DNA of 64,000 nt from Brachionus manjavacas (GCA_019054805.1 JAHQIY010000017.1:1240001-1304000), one strand, 5' to 3'. Positions 23,761 through 36,356 are shown, counted from the stretch's first letter. Notes: a model not told the origin generated them from the sequence alone. Program-made: numbers and translations.

Positions 23761-26700
23761 CTAATTGAAGTATTGATCGCTTAAAATTTTTTCCAAATAG
23801 GCTTCCTCGTAAGGCATGTCATAATTGTAGACACACATTGGCAACTCGTCTTTTTCCAACGGGTGCCAATTTTCGCAGCGCAAAATCTTGCACACTTTAC
23901 GAATACTTTGCTCGCTGCAAAAGCCATAGTCGACAATAGTGTCTTCGCCGTCCTCATCCTCTATAAAGTTGTCATTTTTAAACTTTCCATATTTCAAGTC
24001 AATGATGCAGTCCATGGCCACATAAAAAGTCTTCAGGTTGTCTCTCAATTTTGCTATTGCGATCAGGTTAATTTCTAGTATTTCATAGCCGACCAAGACT
24101 AGCTCGGTCAAGTATTTGCATTTCCAGCACAAGAGGACCAATGGGTCCGGATCAACTTCGTGTCTTAGTGGGTTATGGTACTGCAATGAGGGGTCTGTGA
24201 TCGCATCAACTATTACCATACTTTGTAGTGTCTCTGAATAGCTATTGCTAATGAATTGGAGTATATCAGGATTGAGAGATTTACAAAAATACATTCTTGA
24301 GAAAAAAAAGCTCAGCTTTAGTCATACTTTGTTTAAAAATTCTACCTTATTGCTTCTAATGGAATAAAGGAACTAAGGATCAAGCCATATTTACGGGTTG
24401 ATTCTTCCACTTGCATAAAATTAATTGTTACTCGGAGGTCATTGTTGCTGTTTGCTGCAATTGACCATGATTCGTCTTTGATCTGATTGTTCTCATTTAG
24501 TGTACTATCTATGCTATTCACATTCAGATTTAATCTTTTTTAAAATACAAAATTTTTAATTTATTAAAAAATTTAAATAAAATTTTCGAGTTTTTATTTG
24601 TTTAACTAGTATTCAAGTTTTTAGTGCTTCTTTTCCAGTGTTCAATATTATTATTATTATTTCTTATTTCAATGAACGCCTTAAAGGCGATGTAAAAAAG
24701 AAAAAGAACAATAAAAGACAAAGCTATTAATTGTGAATATTTTTTTTAATAAAAATATTTTCTTTTTTAAATAATTCAAATGGATTTTGATTAAAGAATA
24801 AAAGTATTTCTATAACCATAAATAACTTGATTTTTTGAAAATTTAAATTTAGACATTAATTTGTTTAAAAACGCCGAGTTCGCCCCAAGATTTCGATTCA
24901 GCTCATTATTATCAGTACAAGAGGTTAATAAGATGAAGAGCAAAAGAGCCACCACTTTTATACTATAACTCCTAAAATTCACATTATTAATCTTTCATTA
25001 TTTCACCCAATTCCCCATAAAGCAGTAAATTTCTAGTTATAAAAAAAGTAAACTCCCATTAATCCTTTTACCCCAATATTTTACCTCATTGTAAAAAGAC
25101 TAAATAAAGTTCTTCAACATTTATATTTCTTAAATTTGTTTTTATTTATCCTAGCTTAGAGGTATAATAAATTAACCTGAAGTTAAAATAAAAAGCATAA
25201 TTTGACAGAAAATAGTTTGTTCACCAAAATTTAAATTTTAATCAGAAAAATAACTGTTTTAAAATTTGAAGACAAGATTTTTTTAAGTATCAAAAAAAAA
25301 TCAATTTCATAAGTTGTCATCTCTTTAAAACATTAAATAATTAGCCCAGTTTATTAAATTCTTTTGTCAAGATCCTAAGTATACGAAAAATGCAAAATCA
25401 ATACAAAAAAGCTTTCTTGAATAAATTTTAGTATTGTAGCTGGATTTTGACTTTGATAATGGTGCAAGACTTTCTTTTGGAAAATTCCAACATTGTGAAA
25501 TAGAATGAAAACATGATTTTAATCCTTGTCTCAAAAGCTTCAAAATGGATTAGAAAGATCTTATCAAGTTAAAGACAGAAAAAATAAATTTTTCCTAAAA
25601 TAAAATACAAAACAATAAAATTATCATTTAAAAATTTTAAAATGTTACAATTTTGTATGATTTTTTTGTTAATTTTCCATCCAAAGTTTATTAAAAACTT
25701 GCTGAAATACTATTTTAATCTAAAAATAAATTATCAAAAGTTCTTAAATCAAATTAAAGAATTTTTATGAAATATAAATTCAATCGATCAATAAATAGAA
25801 TAGATCGGCAAATTAAAGTTAAAGACTAAAAATTGTTATCAAAAAAAGGGGTCTTATTTAATTATTTAATTAAAGAAAAATTATTTAATAGTAACTAAAT
25901 TTTTTCAAACCTGTAAAATTCTGCAAAAAAATTTACGTCGTACTTTATAATGATTAGCATTTGTTTATTAAGCATGAAAATGTGTGTCTGAATTAAGAAG
26001 TTTTGAAATTAAAATTAATTAAAACCTTATTTAAAATAAAATTTTTTTGATTAAACTTAAATTTGCTTTTAGGAATTTGTCAAATTTGGAAATATTCTTT
26101 TTTCATTTTATTACTTTTTGTTTTTTTTAATTTTTCTTAAGAAATATTTTGAAAATTTAAGAAAAACTTAATTAATTTTTTAAATTATAAGAATAAGTAT
26201 TAAAATCTTACTTTTTCAAAGTAAACAGACAGCATGAGCTATTTCGCAAAAAATCATCAGTCAAATGTTCATAGTCAATGCTCAAGTAAGTCATATTGGT
26301 AAATTTAAACAAATAATTGGTAATAAAAATTTTTTTGTCGGCAGCATTTGGCACACTATTTGCCTGCAGAGTAAGACTAGATATATTTTTGCTAGTCGAT
26401 AGATGTAAAGACCTCAAATTATTAGCATGTCGATCACCCAGAACCGAGATTAATTTTACCAAGTTAGATTTTGTTTTGTTCATGTCGTCCACTAGACCTA
26501 GACTCAAATGCTCGACCAGTTTTGTCCCAGAGCACCAATTTATCAGATTGTTAAACAAGTTCAAATTGCACTCTGTCAAATAGGACTCCTCGTCGCTGAA
26601 TTCATCATCTTCGTAGAAACAGTCTTCTTCATAGAATAAATTATACAAAATGGGCTGCAGGGACATGCTGGTCAAATTTTTGAACTCATCCAAATTGGCA

Positions 26701-27182
26701 ACTATGACACTAATTAAGTAGTTGAACAAACTCAAGTCATTCGGGTCGTACTTGAGCACCAGTCTTTTTATAAACTTGGACAAATTTTGAATTTTGAACT
26801 CACTTGACTGAATGTCCACGAACCGATTTAGAAGATAAATGGTCAATGTTGAATTTTGCCAAAGGCTCGGGTTGAATAGAGCCAGGCGCCAATGTTTACA
26901 CGCCAGCGAAGCATTTAGTCTGTCCTTTAAATCCAAATAAGAGTAAATTTTATTCAAGACAATGTTAGGCAGCATGGAAAAGTCATAGCTAATATGGTTC
27001 GGCCTGTTTACGCTGGCACTAGCTCTGTGCTTGTAGAACTTTCTGTAGTATCGGCTTGAGCTGTTGTGGTGGTTTTTAGGTCTGTAGCTCTTGTAGTTGT
27101 GGCAGCCATCTGTGTATCCTTGGTCATACTTGAATTTATTATTCGTGTGTCTTGATTTTGTATTCATAAAACTTTTTTCCAT
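23761..27182 (-). CDS. FBXO33: F-box protein, FBXO33 orthologue
   Basis: This is the substrate receptor of an SCF (SKP1-CUL1-F-box) ubiquitin ligase. Three exons (27182-26212, 24534-24346, 24295-23761) give 564 residues; human FBXO33 has 555. The F-box is at about residues 68-110 (LPNIVLNKIYSYL, LNASLACKHWR, NPSLWQ). A leucine-rich-repeat-like middle follows, for example TKLVEHLSLGL and FTNMTYLSIDY. Orthology is shown best by the C-terminus: DPDPLVLLCWKCKYLTELVL and INLIAIAKLRDNLK match the DPLVLLAWRC and NLIAIARLR blocks of vertebrate FBXO33. The basic, Asn/His/Tyr-rich first 60 residues are lineage-specific. Intron 1 (24535-26211) holds a LINE 3' tail near 24640-24720 and one copy of a dispersed repeat at 25724-25900. 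Confidence 0.9.
24625..24720 (-). mobile_element. LINE 3' tail with ATT-type microsatellite
   Basis: On the minus strand ACATCGCCTTTAAGGCG is followed by TTCATTGAAATAAG and then repeated AAT. A short hairpin plus a trinucleotide tail is the usual 3' end of many invertebrate LINEs. No coding part remains. A related tail is at about 54595-54655. Confidence 0.5.
25724..25900 (+). repeat. Dispersed repeat B, copy 1
   Basis: About 177 bp beginning AAATAAATTATCAAAAG and ending TTATTTAATAGTAACTAA. A second copy in the same orientation is at 28135-28309 with roughly 90% identity by eye. It lies in intron 1 of FBXO33. There are no coding features and no visible terminal repeats. Confidence 0.75.
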
Positions 27183-28698
27183 TTAATAAAAAACAAAATT
27201 CTTAACAAAGATAAATTAAAATTATTTTTATTTAAAAAAATAAAAAATTAGGGGAAAATATTGAACTTGGGTCTACAAAAATACTTTAAGGTTGAGAGAT
27301 TGTCATTTAATTAGAAAAAAAAGACTTGGATAACCGACCAGCTCAGCCTAAATGATATGTGCTCCAATTTTTTTAAAACAATCATATCTAATTATAAAAT
27401 GCGTACGTATTATTTCTATTTTTTGTTGCTTTTAGGATTTGATCTCTATGTGCTTAAGCTAGTAAAAAATCTAAATTTATGAAATTTATTTTTCTTTTTT
27501 TTTAATATTTTATTTTGGGCTTTAGTATTCTTTTAATATTAATATTTTTGTAGCAGTGTTGCTTCGATTTGTGTCTTTATAATTCAAACTATCCGCTTGG
27601 TATGAGCTTTCTCATCTCTGGGCTAATCTTGCACAGGAATAATTTCTATGGAAACTGAGTGAAATATTAACCCGAACAAATTAATAATTTGATTAATCAG
27701 AAGAAATAATTTTTATTTACAAAAAAGAAAACAATTAATTTGGTTCGAGTCTTGTATGGAAAAAGTTTGATGAATTCTGAAATAATTTTTTTGAAAATTA
27801 ATAAAAATCTAATCAAAATTATTTTAATTTATGCTAAAAAAACAATCAAATTAGTTCGTTCGACTTGAGAAAAAATGAATTAACACAAAAAATTCAAATT
27901 AGTGACTAAATTTAGATCAATTTCATTTATTTTGAAAAAATTCAAATGAAAATGTGGAATAAATTATTAGTTTATTAATTTATCAAAAATTTTTGCCTAA
28001 AAAGTCAATTTTTTCTGATTTGGCTTAAAAAAAAATTCGAAATTTACTCACAGTTTTTTTCTTTAAAAAAGGGATTTTTTCCGCAATTTTAAATTTAACT
28101 TTATTCTAAAAAATTATTATTAAAAAAATAATTTTAAAAATAAATTATCAAAAGTTCTTATATCAAATTAAAGAATTTTTATGAAATATAAATTCAATCG
28201 ATTAATAAAAAGAATATATCGGCAAAATTAAGTTAATGACTAAAAATTGCCATCAAAAAAAGGGGTCTTTAAAATTTAATTAAAGAAAAATTATTTAATA
28301 GTAACTAAAAAATCAAATTAGTGACTAAATTTAGATCAATTTCATTTATTTTGAAAAAAATTCAAATGAGAATGTGGAATAAATTATTAGTTTATTAATT
28401 TATCAAAAATTTTTTCCTAAATAGTCATTTTTTTTCTGAATTGACTTAAAAAAAATCCGAAATTTACTCATAGTTTTTTTCTTTAAAAAAAGGAATTTTT
28501 TCTGCTATTTTAAATTTAACTTTATTCTAAAAAAATTAAATTTCAAAATTGTATTGAACACTTCAAAAACTTAAATTTTTAAATGAAACTTATTATTTTC
28601 TTTAATAAATTCAATAGAAAATAATGATTTAAGTAAAAAATGTTCCCATAAAAAAAGTATTTAATGTTAACTGTTGGCTTTAAAAATTGTTTCATAAA
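27183..28698. other. Intergenic with repeat array A-B-A
   Basis: The first 0.7 kb shows nothing recognisable. From 27894 a repeat A (27894-28114), repeat B (28135-28309) and a second A (28313-28536) follow head to tail. No gene was seen. Confidence 0.6.
27894..28536 (+). repeat. Tandem arrangement A-B-A, about 420-bp period
   Basis: A copy 1 starts TCAAATTAGTGACTAAATTT at 27894. A copy 2 starts with the same words near 28313. Both run about 220 bp with around 90% identity. B (28135-28309) sits between them and has a further copy at 25724-25900. The array reads as one and a half units of a local duplication. Confidence 0.8.
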
Positions 28699-29054
28699 AG
28701 GGTTGTGAAGTTCATTTCAATTCGATCGTTTCAATTCAGAAAAACTTGAATAACTTTTTTACTAAAAAAGATAATTTAGTTCTGTAAAATGCTCAATGGT
28801 TAAGCAACTTTGCTTAATCCAAAAATATATGTCTGCAAAAACCTTGCAATGTAATTGCACACTTGATTGTAATACTTTTTAATGGGGTGCAAAATGCAGA
28901 AAATTGCAGAGTATTTTGCAGACTTATTTTACTGCATTAAGCAAATTTGCTAATAATTAAGCATTTTACAGAACTGAATTATCTCTTTTAGTAAAAAAGT
29001 TATTCAAGTTTTTCTGAATTGAAATGATCGAATTGAAACGAACTTCACAACCCC
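28699..29054. mobile_element. Non-autonomous foldback DNA element with about 95-bp terminal inverted repeats and 9-bp target duplication
   Basis: The left arm begins GGGTTGTGAAGTTC just inside 28699. The right arm ends GAACTTCACAACCCC at 29054. The arms pair over about 95 bp with only a few mismatches, through CTGTAAAATGCT. The 356-bp element is flanked by TTTCATAAA on both sides (28690-28698 and 29055-29063). Long terminal repeats plus a 9-bp duplication are typical of Mutator-like elements. There is no transposase, so this is a MITE-like copy. Confidence 0.85.
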
Positions 29055-29283
29055 TTTCATAAATGATTTTTTATAAAAAAATACTAAAAATTTGATTTAC
29101 AAATTTTATAACTCAACCCCAATTTAAATACTCATCTTTTTTATTACTTAATTTTTATTCAAAAATATATTTTTATACAAAAAAAGAAAAAGAAATTCTT
29201 ATTTTTTTCCATAGCAAAAAAAAGCCAGGAAAATTAAAAAAAAAACACCAAAAATTATACAACAAAAATATAAATTATTAAAC

Positions 29284-30450
29284 ATTTTCCTGTTGATGTA
29301 ATTCTGCTAGATTTTGCGAAAGCATTTGATACTGTTCCGCACAGACGACTAATAGCTAAATTGAAAGCGTATGGCTTTGATGGTCTGACACTAAAATGGA
29401 TTGAAGCTTTCTTGAAAAATAGAAGACAACGAGTTGTTCAAGGTGAAATTTTGTCGGATTGGGTTGAGATTTTTAGCGGTGTACCACAAGGATCAGTGAT
29501 TGGTCCACTTTTGTTCGTTTTGTATATCAATGATCTACCAAAAGGAATAGAGAATATTGTCAAAATGTATGCAGATGATACAAAAATATTCTCGCAAACG
29601 GTATCAGAAATATGCGCAGTGAAAATTCAATCAGATTTAGATTTAATTTTCAAGTGGACTCAAGATTGGCTTCTTCTCTTCAACACATCAAAATGTGTGG
29701 TTATGCATTACGGTCATAAAAACAAAGAATTCACTTATTCTATTAATGGTAAACAGTTATCAACGTCTGAAACCGAAAGAGATCTTGGAGTTATCTTCAA
29801 TACAAATCTCAAATGGAAAAACCAAGTGATAGAGGCTACAAACAAAGCAAATCAAATGTTGGGTCGCATCAGGAAATCATTCGCTCGTTTTGATTGTAAG
29901 TTATTTAGATCATTGTATTTAACTTTTGTTCGTCCTCTTTTGGAATTTGCTGTGCCTGTATGGTCTCCATTTCTTAAGTCGGATTGTGAGAATCTTGAGA
30001 GGATTCAACGCAGAGCTACGAAATTTGTTTCTTCAATTAGAAACAAACCGTATGAAAGCAGATTGAAGGCTTTAAACATTCCAAATCTGGTGGAAAGAAG
30101 AAAAAGAGGTGATCTAATTCAATTATACAAGTTCATGCATGGAATAGAATTGGTTGAAAAAAGCAACAATTTTAATGTCACCAAAATCCAAGGAAGAGGT
30201 CACTGCTTCAAATATCACAAAGAAATTTCGAGGCTCCAACATAGAGATAACTCTTTTTTCAACAGAACCGCTAACATATGGAACTCACTGCCAAATCAAT
30301 TAGTTGAAGCCCCTAATGTTAACAGCTTTAAAGCAGGCATTGATTGTTGGATGAGCAGCAATCAATCACATCAGCTGTCATAGTGTGCCTTATCAGCACA
30401 CTCGCTGGCTAGCCAGCTACAGTCAAAACTACTACTACTACTACTACCAT
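29284..30450 (+). mobile_element. 5'-truncated LINE (Jockey/CR1 group) with an open reverse transcriptase half and ACT-repeat tail
   Basis: The copy starts in the RT palm (VDVILLDFAKAFDTVPHRRL) and stays open to the stop at 30383. It contains SGVPQGSVIGPLLFVLYIND, the catalytic box YADD (about 29566), and a thumb with RDLGVIFNTNLKW and the RRATKFV block. The C-terminal block is TANIWNSLPNQLVEAP. The 3' UTR is short (GTGTGCCTTATCAGCACACT, a small hairpin) and ends in six ACT repeats at 30429-30447. A 5' truncation with intact 3' end is the signature of target-primed insertion. About 365 codons without a stop suggest a young copy. No clear target duplication was found. Confidence 0.9.
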
Positions 30451-30540
30451 ATATTTAAAATCAAATTATAATTTAATAATTTTTATTTGTAATTAATCCA
30501 TATTTTTTTTGTTAAAATAAAGAAAATTTAACAATTTTTT

Positions 30541-31547
30541 TCAATTGGTTTTATTTTCAAGATCTTTGCGTTCTTGAATCTTTTGTTCCAATTCAAGTAT
30601 ATCACTGTTGTTTACTTTAGACTTGAAGTCGACCAAAGCCTGCCGATTGAGAGGCGAGTACCGATAATTGTATTCGTTTAAATGATTTATGTCTCGATCA
30701 TAGATCCAGCTAAATAAAAAAAATATCAAAAAGAGGAAATAAATAGTTAATTATTGCTACCTAACAGTGATGGCTTCGAAAATACCGATTCCGAGGATTA
30801 AATAGATCATTACTTTTAAAGGTGAACTAAAATCTTCTTTAGAATGAGGTCCTGTTCGAGTGTCGGTATTGGAGCCCCAGTAGCCGTGACGAGCACGCAT
30901 GAATCGCTCAAACTCGGATTCTGTATAGTTCATACTAGAAAAATTAAAAAAATTTTAATTAAAATTTTTTTTTGTTTTTAATTTTTTGTCAACCCAGCTC
31001 TTGGACCATTGTAGTAGTAATAGGCTTGCTGATGTGTGCGGTAAGCTTGGTAGGCATCGGACGGAGTTGACCGTGTATAGCGATTGCCAGTGCTTGAATA
31101 ATTTTGTAAAGCTAAAAATATTTTTAGATAGTTTTTTGTTTAATAAAAAACCTGTAAAAAATAAAATTACATGAATCATATGTTCTTCTTGAATCAGCCT
31201 TGGACAGAGTGTCGTATGCCTGTTGGATTTTAACAAATTGATCATGAGATTTGTCGTCTTGGCTCTTATCTGGATGACATTCCTGGTCAGCAAAAAAATT
31301 AACGTAAAATGGGATGATAGATCTAAATTTATTCTATTACTTTACACTTTTTGTAATAAGCAGCCTTTATCTCCTTCACTGACGCTGTTTTTGGTACACC
31401 TAGAATTTCATACAGAGTTTGGTTCTTCCAAGAGGCAAATCTTTAAAAACAAAAATTGGAAAAAAATCTCTAATGTTATACAAATTACCTCAAGTGGTTT
31501 AAGTGAACATTGACCACAAAATTATTGAACAAAATTGATTTGATCAT
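30541..31547 (-). CDS. DNAJC4: J-domain protein with one membrane segment, DNAJC4-like
   Basis: This is a co-chaperone that would stimulate an HSP70 through its J domain. Six exons (31547-31489, 31440-31341, 31282-31171, 31111-30994, 30934-30761, 30709-30541) give 243 residues; human DNAJC4 has 241. The J domain covers about residues 24-90 (TLYEILGVPKTASVKEI, then HPDKSQ with the essential HPD). An aromatic linker with QQAYYYYNG follows. One membrane helix (VMIYLILGIGIFEAITV) lies at about 170-187 with a charged C-terminal tail. The basic, hydrophobic first 20 residues (MIKSILFNNF) could be a mitochondrial targeting signal. The architecture fits DNAJC4 best; other single-pass J proteins are possible. 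Confidence 0.8.
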
Positions 31548-31896
31548 ATCACATTTAAAAACTCTTGAGCATAATTTAAAATTTCTAAAATATTTTAAAA
31601 TCAAACTTTATGGACACTGGAAAAAATTCATTCAATGTTATATAATTTTGTAAACATATTTTGAAATTTTTTAAAGACTCTTCAAGTAAATGCGTATGAG
31701 AAGAAACAAAAAATTTATAATAAATTATAAATTTGCCTAATTCATTATGAAACAGTCAAAATATAGCTAGGTACATAAAAATGGTAAAAGCAGAGCTTTT
31801 ATTCCAAATGTTTCCAGTTAAAAAAAAAGAGAAAAATTTTCACTATTTCTTTAATTGAAACAAAAAAATAAAATAAAATAAAAGAAAAAGAAAAAA
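31548..31896. other. 349-bp gap between DIS3 and the DNAJC4-like gene
   Basis: AT-rich. It should hold the DIS3 3' UTR and the promoter of the downstream gene on the same strand. No other feature was recognised. Confidence 0.5.
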
Positions 31897-34800
31897 TTAT
31901 TTTTTTAATTTTTTGGCTACAGTTTCTTCATCTTTTTCCATCTCAACACTAAACCCCTCAATCCATGGTGATACCAAGTGTAGCTTCATTTTTTGATGTT
32001 GTTTATTTCTGGTCTCAATACTAATCCTGACCACGAGCTTATCAAAGAGCTGAAGTTTAACATTAGCTGCGGATTGACTGGGCTCAAGTTCATTGAAAAC
32101 AAATGGAAAGTCATTTAAATACAGAGTTCCCTCCAGACCATATCGCGGAATTAGAACTTGAAGAGCATTTTTCTTGACACCAAGAACATATGCCTCTTCA
32201 TCGACTTTTCTGTCCTTAAAAAACAACTGAGTGTGCAGGTCTACCGAAGCCCTGCCGGCATATTGAGCCATTTTGTGTCTGTAATTCATGTTGTTACAAG
32301 TCTGCTGTAGAACATGTTTGTCCAATAGGTCGGGGTAAGTGGTGTCTGCATTGATTGCTGCTGCCAAAAGTCTGTGAACTAAGATATCAGCATAGCGACG
32401 AATCGGAGAGGTAAAATGGGTGTAGATGGGCGCTGCCAAACCGTAGTGCTCAAACTCGGACTCTGGAAACAAACCTGAGCAAAAGTAAAGAGCTTGCATC
32501 ATGCAACGAGTGGTCAGCATTCTTAACATAGTGTTGAAAAATAAATTGTTCCTATCAACAGCTTTGTCCAGCGAGTCGGCCAATTTTTTTCCACTATCGA
32601 CCTCAATTTTGATGTTTTTTGACTCAGCTGCTTTTACCAATGGATCAAAATTGCTGATGGGTGGCGCCGGGTGTCGCCTTAGACACGCGCATTGCGGAAA
32701 AACTTCATAGATTTTTTTTGCCACTGTAATATTCGCCAGCAACATGAACTCTTCGACCATTGAATTTGTTTCCATGAGCTCTTTGGATATTACATCTATA
32801 GGATCATGGGTTTCAGAGTCCAGATTAAATCGGATCTCGTTTGAAGCCAACGAAAGAGCTCCATTGCGAATGCGGCCAGTTTTTAGAATTTTTGCTATAC
32901 CATTCAGTCGCCTTAGACCCTGAGTCAACTCATCACTAGCTGTTGTGTCATCTATTTTCATCTGAGCCTGGGCATAGGTCATTGAAGCCCTACTGAGTAT
33001 AATTGTCTTGTGAAATTCGGTCTTGACTATTTTGGCATCATCAGGCTGAATTTCCCATAGCACTGAGAAAGCATAGCGTGGTCCATCGTCCCTCAATGAG
33101 CACAAGTTCGAGCTGAGCAGCTCCGGTACCATGTCAATACGCTGGTCAACTAGATAAACCGTGGTGCTTCTTCGTCTGGCTTCTTCATCAATGGATGTTC
33201 CGGGCCGGATAAAGTGAGTCACATCGGCAATATGCACACCACATTGGTAATTTCCATTGGGCAGCACAATGCAATGAAGAGCATCATCGATATCTGTGCA
33301 TCCCGGTGGGTCCACCGAGCATATGTTCAAGTGGGTCAGGTCTAATCTTTTTGCTTTTTCTTCTTCGGGTATTGTCCATGGCAAAGAGGGCAAACAGTCA
33401 AGTACTGATTGCGGAAATGGATAATTGGGCACATCGTGTTCAAGCAGCAGTACTTGATTTTCGGTGTCTTTGTCTCCTATGGGTCCAAGTGAGCGAACAA
33501 AATGTCCTAGTGGGTAGCGGGAGTCGCGGGGCCAGCAATCTATGCTCACTACGATGCGCTGATCTTTCAATTTTTCTGATTGACGTGTTTCAATGCGTAT
33601 TTTAGGAATTCGCTTTTCCGATGGAATGAACATATGTCTCACAGCATCGCTCAAATCGCTCACTTGAAGCATGCCGCAGTAAGGACGCCAATTTCTCTTT
33701 ATTATACCAACCACTCGTCCCGAAGGAAGCTTTTTTACATTTGGCTTATTTATTATTTGTTCATCTTCTTCCTTTTAAATAAATTTAAAAAAAAATAATT
33801 TTAATTTAGAATTTTAGACACTGGTCATATTGCCTAGCTGACTTGTTTTTGAAGGTAAATTTTACCAGAAAACACTTTCTTAATGTCTCGATTTGAAATT
33901 AATCTATTAATCTATTTTTGTAATGTTTTTGGTTAAGAAAAATTCTCCTCTAGAGAAGTTAGTGTTGAAATCAAATAAGGAATATTCAATCAGAATTAAA
34001 AATTCAAGCATGATTTTCAACTTTTTTGAAAATTAATTTGTTAAATAACTTGTTTTATTTTTTTTAATTAATTGTTTTAATTGATTTCTTTTAATTCTAT
34101 TTGAATATCTCATAATCGGTTCTGTAGCTAACCTTTTTAGTCTTGATTTTTATTTATTTTTACCATTCAAAATAATTTCTGATGACACCTTTTTAATTAA
34201 GTACTAAAAATGATTAATCATATTAATATTTTTATTAAATTGTTTTTTTTTCATTTTTTTAATATAATTTTTAGGTAAAGACAATGAAAATATTTAAAAG
34301 TTAAAATCCTTTTTGTATTTTTTCAGAATATAATTTTATTGTTCCTTTTTGTACTTAGTGGTAGTTTGTAAAATATAGAAAAAAAATATCAATAGAATAT
34401 TAATATACAAATTTGTTAATTATTACGTGATTAAAAAATTTTTTTTTAAGAAAAATAAAGCAATAAAATAAAATAGTAAAACCATAGAATTGTTCAGAAT
34501 TTTGTCTAGATTTAAAAAAAAAAAAAATCGGATCATAATTGATCCCTCGGAGGAGATACGATTTAAACCAGAAAAAAAACATTTTTTTCCTTTTTTAGCC
34601 AACAAAAACCGCCACACCCTTTTTTTTTCCTCTAAATTACATTAGCATGTAGAGAATTTTATGCTCTTTCAGAATATAAATACTTTTTTAGTATATTTAA
34701 GTTTTATCTTTGAGATTTTGAGTCTTAAAGAACAACAGCTTTTTAAAGGGTTTGCTATTTTTGGAACCCTGGGTGTTAAAATTTTTTTTTTGCCCCCTAA

Positions 34801-36356
34801 AAAAAAAATTTTTTTTGGGGGTTTTTGAGGGCCTAGATTACGAATTTTGAGTCAAAAATGTGAAATTCAGATAGCAATAAAGTTTTGAATTTCGTGAACT
34901 TTAATTTAGCCGATTCTGGACCTTTAATAAAAGCAATGTTTAACATTGGGTTACTTAAGAAAATAAAAAGAATATAAAATTAACATTTTTGAATATATTA
35001 ATTATTAAAATTGAATTGTAAAGTGAATGATGTTATTTTAATCGACATGATTAAAATAACATTAGTTTGTTTGAATCATAAAAAAATTCATGTTATTAAA
35101 TTAAATAATTAAAGATTATATTGAAATTAATTTCGTTTTTTTTTTCAAAGTTTTTTAAATAAAAAAATTGAAAGAAAATTCTAACTAAAATCTGGTTAAT
35201 TTTTTTTTTTTACTATGAGAAAATTTCTGACCAAATTATTATCCAAGTAAATTTGGTCACAAAATTGACCAGCCTCAAATTTAATTACTTTTTCATTAAT
35301 ATAATCACCGGCATCTTCTTCACCTTCTTCTAGAATAAGACTTGTCGGCGTGGCCCACTCTGATTCGGGCAAAAGTTCCACAGCCACAGTGTCATCGTGT
35401 ACAGCTCGGTTTAAATTACGGTATCCTTGTAGAAAAATTTGCGGATACTTTTCATTGTCGTTCAAAAAGACATTTGCTTCTAGGTAATTTTCACGGCTCG
35501 ATTGATAAGCGCCTTGAAATAATTTGCCAGACTTGAGTCCTGCTTGTATGTCACTTAGCTTCCAGTGTTCTGGAAAAACAATGTGTTTATTTTTTCTGGT
35601 CAAGTCTGTTAGTTGTTTTTCGTCAAGTTCATCAGTGACTTTTTTCTCCTCTTTGGCTGCTATTCGATCCACTAGTTCAGGTCTGGACATGCTTTCTACA
35701 TATTGGCGACAACTCACCCCCATAATTCCTTCTTTACGGGCTTTTTCTAAATTTTCTCCATCGTCACTCAGAAGAACTATCTTAATAGATGGCAAATGCT
35801 GTGCATAGTATTTGCACACTTGGCGAATAGCTCGATCGTTTCGATCGTTGATTTTTTCAGATTCCATTTTGGTAATAAAAGCATCACGGTGAAATTCATT
35901 CACAAAGCAGAACACTCTACGATCTGGAGTGTTTAGTAGTTGGACTAGTCGCTGGTAGCATGATATACTTCGTTGTTTAGTTTCTTGTAAAACAGTTTGG
36001 CAAATTATTATGTTTCTGAACATGGGATCCTCTATCACATCCATCTTTGTTGGAAACAAATTAAGAGACTAATATTAGTTTAAATATCCTATTACCTGGT
36101 GTAGAATGATATTTGTGTCAGGAATTATGTAGTGGGGATCAGTAAAAAGCGAACTTGAAGACAATGGCTTTGATTCTAGCACAAATTTTTCTTTTTTTGA
36201 CTGATTTTTTTTACTTCCTGTATGACTAGAAGACAAACAGCTCATGTTTGTACAAAGTTCAGATCCGCAGCTGATATCGTCCCGCAAATAATGTTCGCGG
36301 CATATCTTCAGAATGTTACCTCGGCGAGTTTTTTTCAAAAATGTTTTATCTATCAT
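31897..36356 (-). CDS. DIS3: Exosome ribonuclease DIS3 (RRP44)
   Basis: Catalytic subunit of the RNA exosome, with both 3'-5' exoribonuclease and endonuclease activity. Three exons (36356-36096, 36044-35214, 33771-31897) encode 988 residues. The CR3 motif comes first (REHYLRDDISCGSELC, about 20-35). The PIN domain follows with acidic residues in PDTNIILHQ, QTVLQE, NDRNDRAIR and SDDGEN. Cold-shock domains cover roughly 220-450 (GRVVGIIKRNWRPYCGML). RNB has its metal-binding block DPPGCTDIDDALH near 519 and HFTSPIRRYAD later. An S1-like domain ends the protein. The PIN and CR3 parts exclude DIS3L2. Intron 2 is 1.44 kb (33772-35213). Confidence 0.96.
33772..35213. other. Large DIS3 intron 2, with one strong short hairpin
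   Basis: This 1.44-kb AT-rich intron has no coding content. At 35030-35062 two 14-bp perfect arms (ATGTTATTTTAATC and its complement) enclose a 5-base loop. A run of CCCCC/GGGGG with A/T tracts at about 34780-34830 also forms a near-palindrome. Confidence 0.6.

Noticed and set aside
24791-24982. 63-codon frame on the minus strand starting with a secretory-signal-like sequence (VVALLLFILLTSC), inside FBXO33 intron 1
   Set aside because: It has no ATG: the frame opens with GTG and stop codons lie just upstream. An acceptor-like TTTTAG precedes it, but no upstream exon could be found.
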